DNA from: Betaproteobacteria bacterium
Lineage (GTDB): Bacteria > Pseudomonadota > Gammaproteobacteria > Burkholderiales > SG8-39
DNA length: 5,716 bases
Assembly (NCBI GenBank): GCA_019509895.1
Contig: JAEKLK010000267.1
Location: 1 to 5,716 of the forward strand
Direction of reading: 5' to 3'
A program made the translations under genes and the position numbers. The notes below the pieces were generated by a model. The model had not been told where the DNA came from, ran no database searches, and saw only the letters and a program-made list of their open reading frames with translations. Shown here one piece after another: positions 4,085 through 5,716 of this stretch (the first letter of the stretch is position 1; each line of letters opens with the position of its first letter).

Positions 4085-5470
4085 TCAATGGCCTGCAAGA
4101 GCGCCGAGCGAATTCTGCCATAGCGCCCAGCGGGTGTCCAAACGAGCGAAGGCCGGGTTTTGCAGCTCGCCGTCGCGCACGCGCAGCTCGCCCGCCACCC
4201 ACACGTGCGTGACGTGCTCGCGTCCTGCCGAATACACGAGCGTCGAGAGCACGTCGTAGCACGGCGCGAGCTCCGGCCCGCGCAATGCCACGGCGGTGAG
4301 GTCCGCGCTCTTGCCGGCGACGATCGAGCCGATGCGCTCGTCGAGCCCGAGCGCGCGCGCGCCGCCGAGCGTGGCCGCATGCAGCGCGGCTTGCGCCGGC
4401 ATCGCCTGGGCGTCGGTGGCGACCGCCTTCGCGAGCAGCGCCGCGGTGCGCATCTCCTGGAACAAGTCGAGCCTGTTGTTGCTCGCGGCGCCGTCGGTGC
4501 CCAGAGCGATATTGACGCCCGCCTGTGCGAGCTTTGCGATCGGTGCAAGACCGCTCGCGAGCTTCAGGTTGGACGACGGGCAATGCACGACCGAGCAGCC
4601 GTGGCGGGCGAGCAGCGCGATCTCCTCTTCGTTCAGATGCACTGCGTGCACCGCGATCAGGTTGGGCGAGACGAGGTTTAGCGCGCGCAGCCGCTCGAGC
4701 GGCCGCACGCCGAACTCTTGGCGGGAACGTTCCACCTCGTGCTCGGTTTCATGGAGATGCACGTGCACCGGCAAATCGAGCTCGGCCGCGAGCATCGCCA
4801 CCTGCCGGAAGCTCGCATCGGAGACGGTGTAGGGCGCGTGCGGCGCGAGGCAGAAGCTGGCGAGGCTCTCGTCGCCATAGCGATCGCGCAGCTCGAGGCC
4901 TTTGCGCAGGTAATCGGCCGCGTCCGCTGCATAAGCGGACGGAAACTCGAACACGATGATGCCGTGCGCCGAGCGCATGCCGGCGGCGAGCGCGGCGCGC
5001 AGCGCGGCATCGGGAAAGAAATACATGTCGTTGAAGCAGGTGATGCCGCCGCGCAGCATCTCGGCACAGGCGAGGAGCGTGCCGTCGTGCACGAATTGCG
5101 GCGACACGTGGCGCTTCTCCGCCGGCCAGATGTGCTCCTCGAGCCAGCGCATCAACGGCAGGTCGTCAGCCAGCCCGCGCATCAGGGTCATCGCCGCATG
5201 CGTATGGGCGTTCACCAGGCCGGGTATCAGGACGTGCTCGGCGAGCGCGATACGCTCGTAGTCGGCGAAGCGCGCCGCTGCCGCAGCGCTCGGCAGCAGC
5301 GCTTCGATCTTGCCCTCGCGCACGGCGACGGCGTGCTCGGTGAGCACCGTGCCGGCCGGCTCGACGGGAACGATCCAGCGCGGCTCGATCAGGAAGGTCT
5401 TGGCGTTGCGATTGCCTATCGCGGCATGCCCTGGATTTCGACTTCGACACGCCGGTTCGGCGCGAGGCAA
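4085..5470 (-). CDS. mtaD: TRZ/ATZ-family amidohydrolase, 5-methylthioadenosine/S-adenosylhomocysteine deaminase type
   Basis: A cytosolic metal-dependent deaminase expected to convert 5'-methylthioadenosine and/or S-adenosylhomocysteine to the inosine forms plus ammonia. Numbered from the TTG at 5470, the amidohydrolase metal and catalytic residues are all visible: His89 and His91 (LVNAHTHAAMTLMRG), His238 and Glu241 (VHLHETEHE), His275 (AVHAVHLNEEE) and Asp326 (LGTDGAASNN). They match the layout of Thermotoga TM0936, a characterised MTA/SAH deaminase, as I recall it. Length is about 435-460 residues, normal for the family. The start is uncertain. TTG at 5470 is the only standard start upstream of the conserved LIEPRWIVPVEPAG, but it lies 55 bases inside the upstream OmpA gene with no Shine-Dalgarno. 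An ATA at 5419-5417 that overlaps the OmpA stop as ATAG has AGGG nine bases upstream and would give a family-like N-terminus. Other amidohydrolase substrates cannot be excluded, but linkage to ubiG favours this role. Confidence 0.88.
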   Translation of the reverse strand: MPRAEPACRSRNPGHAAIGNRNAKTFLIEPRWIVPVEPAGTVLTEHAVAVREGKIEALLPSAAAAARFADYERIALAEHVLIPGLVNAHTHAAMTLMRGLADDLPLMRWLEEHIWPAEKRHVSPQFVHDGTLLACAEMLRGGITCFNDMYFFPDAALRAALAAGMRSAHGIIVFEFPSAYAADAADYLRKGLELRDRYGDESLASFCLAPHAPYTVSDASFRQVAMLAAELDLPVHVHLHETEHEVERSRQEFGVRPLERLRALNLVSPNLIAVHAVHLNEEEIALLARHGCSVVHCPSSNLKLASGLAPIAKLAQAGVNIALGTDGAASNNRLDLFQEMRTAALLAKAVATDAQAMPAQAALHAATLGGARALGLDERIGSIVAGKSADLTAVALRGPELAPCYDVLSTLVYSAGREHVTHVWVAGELRVRDGELQNPAFARLDTRWALWQNSLGALAGH

Positions 5471-5716
5471 TCGATGAGCGAATTGCGGTTCTTCTGGTCC
5501 GGGCAGGACTTCACCGGGGTGGTTTTGCCGAAGCCGAGCGTTTCCACCTTGGCGGCATCGACGCCTTTCGATACGAGGTAGGCGGGCACTGCGTCGGCGC
5601 GCTTCTCGGACAGGCGCTGGTTGTACTGGGTGCTACCGAGCCGATCGGCGTGGCCGTTGACGTTGATGTAACGGATCTCGCCAATGTCGCGCAGCTTGGC
5701 GACCACCTCGGCATCG
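5416..5716 (-). CDS. OmpA-family protein, C-terminal peptidoglycan-binding domain (5' part outside window)
   Basis: Ninety-nine complete codons are visible up to the TAG at 5418-5416, covering most of an OmpA C-terminal domain. GHADRLGSTQYNQRLSEKR carries the Asp and Arg at the 15-residue spacing of the diaminopimelate-binding pair of E. coli OmpA. The Cys pair in SCPDQKNRNSLIDCLAPNRR, followed by VEVEIQG, resembles E. coli OmpA (LIDCLAPDRRVEIEVKG) and the second OmpA gene in this window more than it resembles the lipoprotein between them. It should be a periplasmic, peptidoglycan-binding domain of an outer membrane protein; whether a barrel or signal precedes it is outside the window. It stops cleanly with no tail. 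No terminator follows; its stop lies within or against the start of mtaD, so the two are probably on one transcript. Confidence 0.92.
   Translation of the reverse strand, partial: DAEVVAKLRDIGEIRYINVNGHADRLGSTQYNQRLSEKRADAVPAYLVSKGVDAAKVETLGFGKTTPVKSCPDQKNRNSLIDCLAPNRRVEVEIQGMPR

Noticed and set aside
4070..4110. Possible promoter (TTGCAG ... TAAATT) before the lipoprotein gene
   Set aside because: The AT-rich patch is notable in this GC-rich window, but the spacing between the two boxes is about 14 bases, too short for a sigma-70 promoter, and it is too close to the ribosome binding site.
4059..4583. N-terminal extension of the lipoprotein frame into mtaD
   Set aside because: The extension is Arg/Ala-rich out-of-frame mtaD sequence. 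The lipoprotein signal begins at the ATG at 4058, which has its own AGGGA site.
4718..5581. Plus-strand open frame of 287 codons opposite mtaD
   Set aside because: Antisense to mtaD and the upstream OmpA gene; the composition fits a complement shadow and no motif is recognised.
1..5716. tRNA, rRNA, CRISPR array, insertion sequence, toxin-antitoxin or defence genes
   Set aside because: I saw no cloverleaf, spaced direct repeats, transposase motifs or terminal inverted repeats on either strand; the window is almost fully explained by the seven genes listed.

Overview
The window is GC-rich and densely coded. Every supportable gene lies on the minus strand, so transcription runs from base 5716 towards base 1. 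Gene content (UbiG of ubiquinone synthesis, OmpA-type peptidoglycan-binding proteins, a MurNAc-6-phosphate phosphatase-like HAD protein) and short OmpA proteins with a 'CWR...C' segment point to a high-GC Gram-negative proteobacterium, most likely betaproteobacterial. This is inferred from protein family features and gene order, not from a database search.

Layout in transcription order: (1) the 3' end of an OmpA-family gene (5716-5416, cut by the window edge); (2) an amidohydrolase of the 5-methylthioadenosine/S-adenosylhomocysteine deaminase type (mtaD, to 4085), whose reading frame overlaps or abuts the OmpA stop and has no ordinary start codon at the expected place; (3) a small OmpA-family lipoprotein with a Lys/Glu-Pro-Ala repeat spacer (4058-3519); (4) a 173-bp intergenic region with a UUCG-loop hairpin terminator; (5) a second complete OmpA-family protein with a type I signal peptide and an unusual Ser/Gly-rich tail (3345-2377); (6) a strong UUCG-loop terminator with eight U residues; (7) ubiG (2314-1622, GTG start only 14 bases after that U-tract); (8) a HAD phosphatase, probably mupP rather than gph (1629-982, GTG start overlapping the ubiG stop); (9) a zinc-type alcohol dehydrogenase/quinone oxidoreductase-like gene (985 to the window edge, ATGA overlap with the phosphatase, missing only its last few codons).

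The last three genes form a tightly overlapping, translationally coupled unit. Gene order mtaD - ubiG - mupP is the one known from Pseudomonas aeruginosa (PA3170-PA3172); here two OmpA-family genes, each followed by its own terminator, sit between mtaD and ubiG. A biochemical thread joins mtaD and ubiG: UbiG uses S-adenosylmethionine and releases S-adenosylhomocysteine, which MtaD-type enzymes can deaminate. A second thread is the cell envelope: OmpA domains bind peptidoglycan and MupP recycles it.

I found no RNA gene, CRISPR array, insertion sequence or obvious new defence or mobile system. The most interesting points are the OmpA cluster, the terminator placed against the ubiG ribosome binding site, the anomalous mtaD start and the disordered tail on the second OmpA protein.
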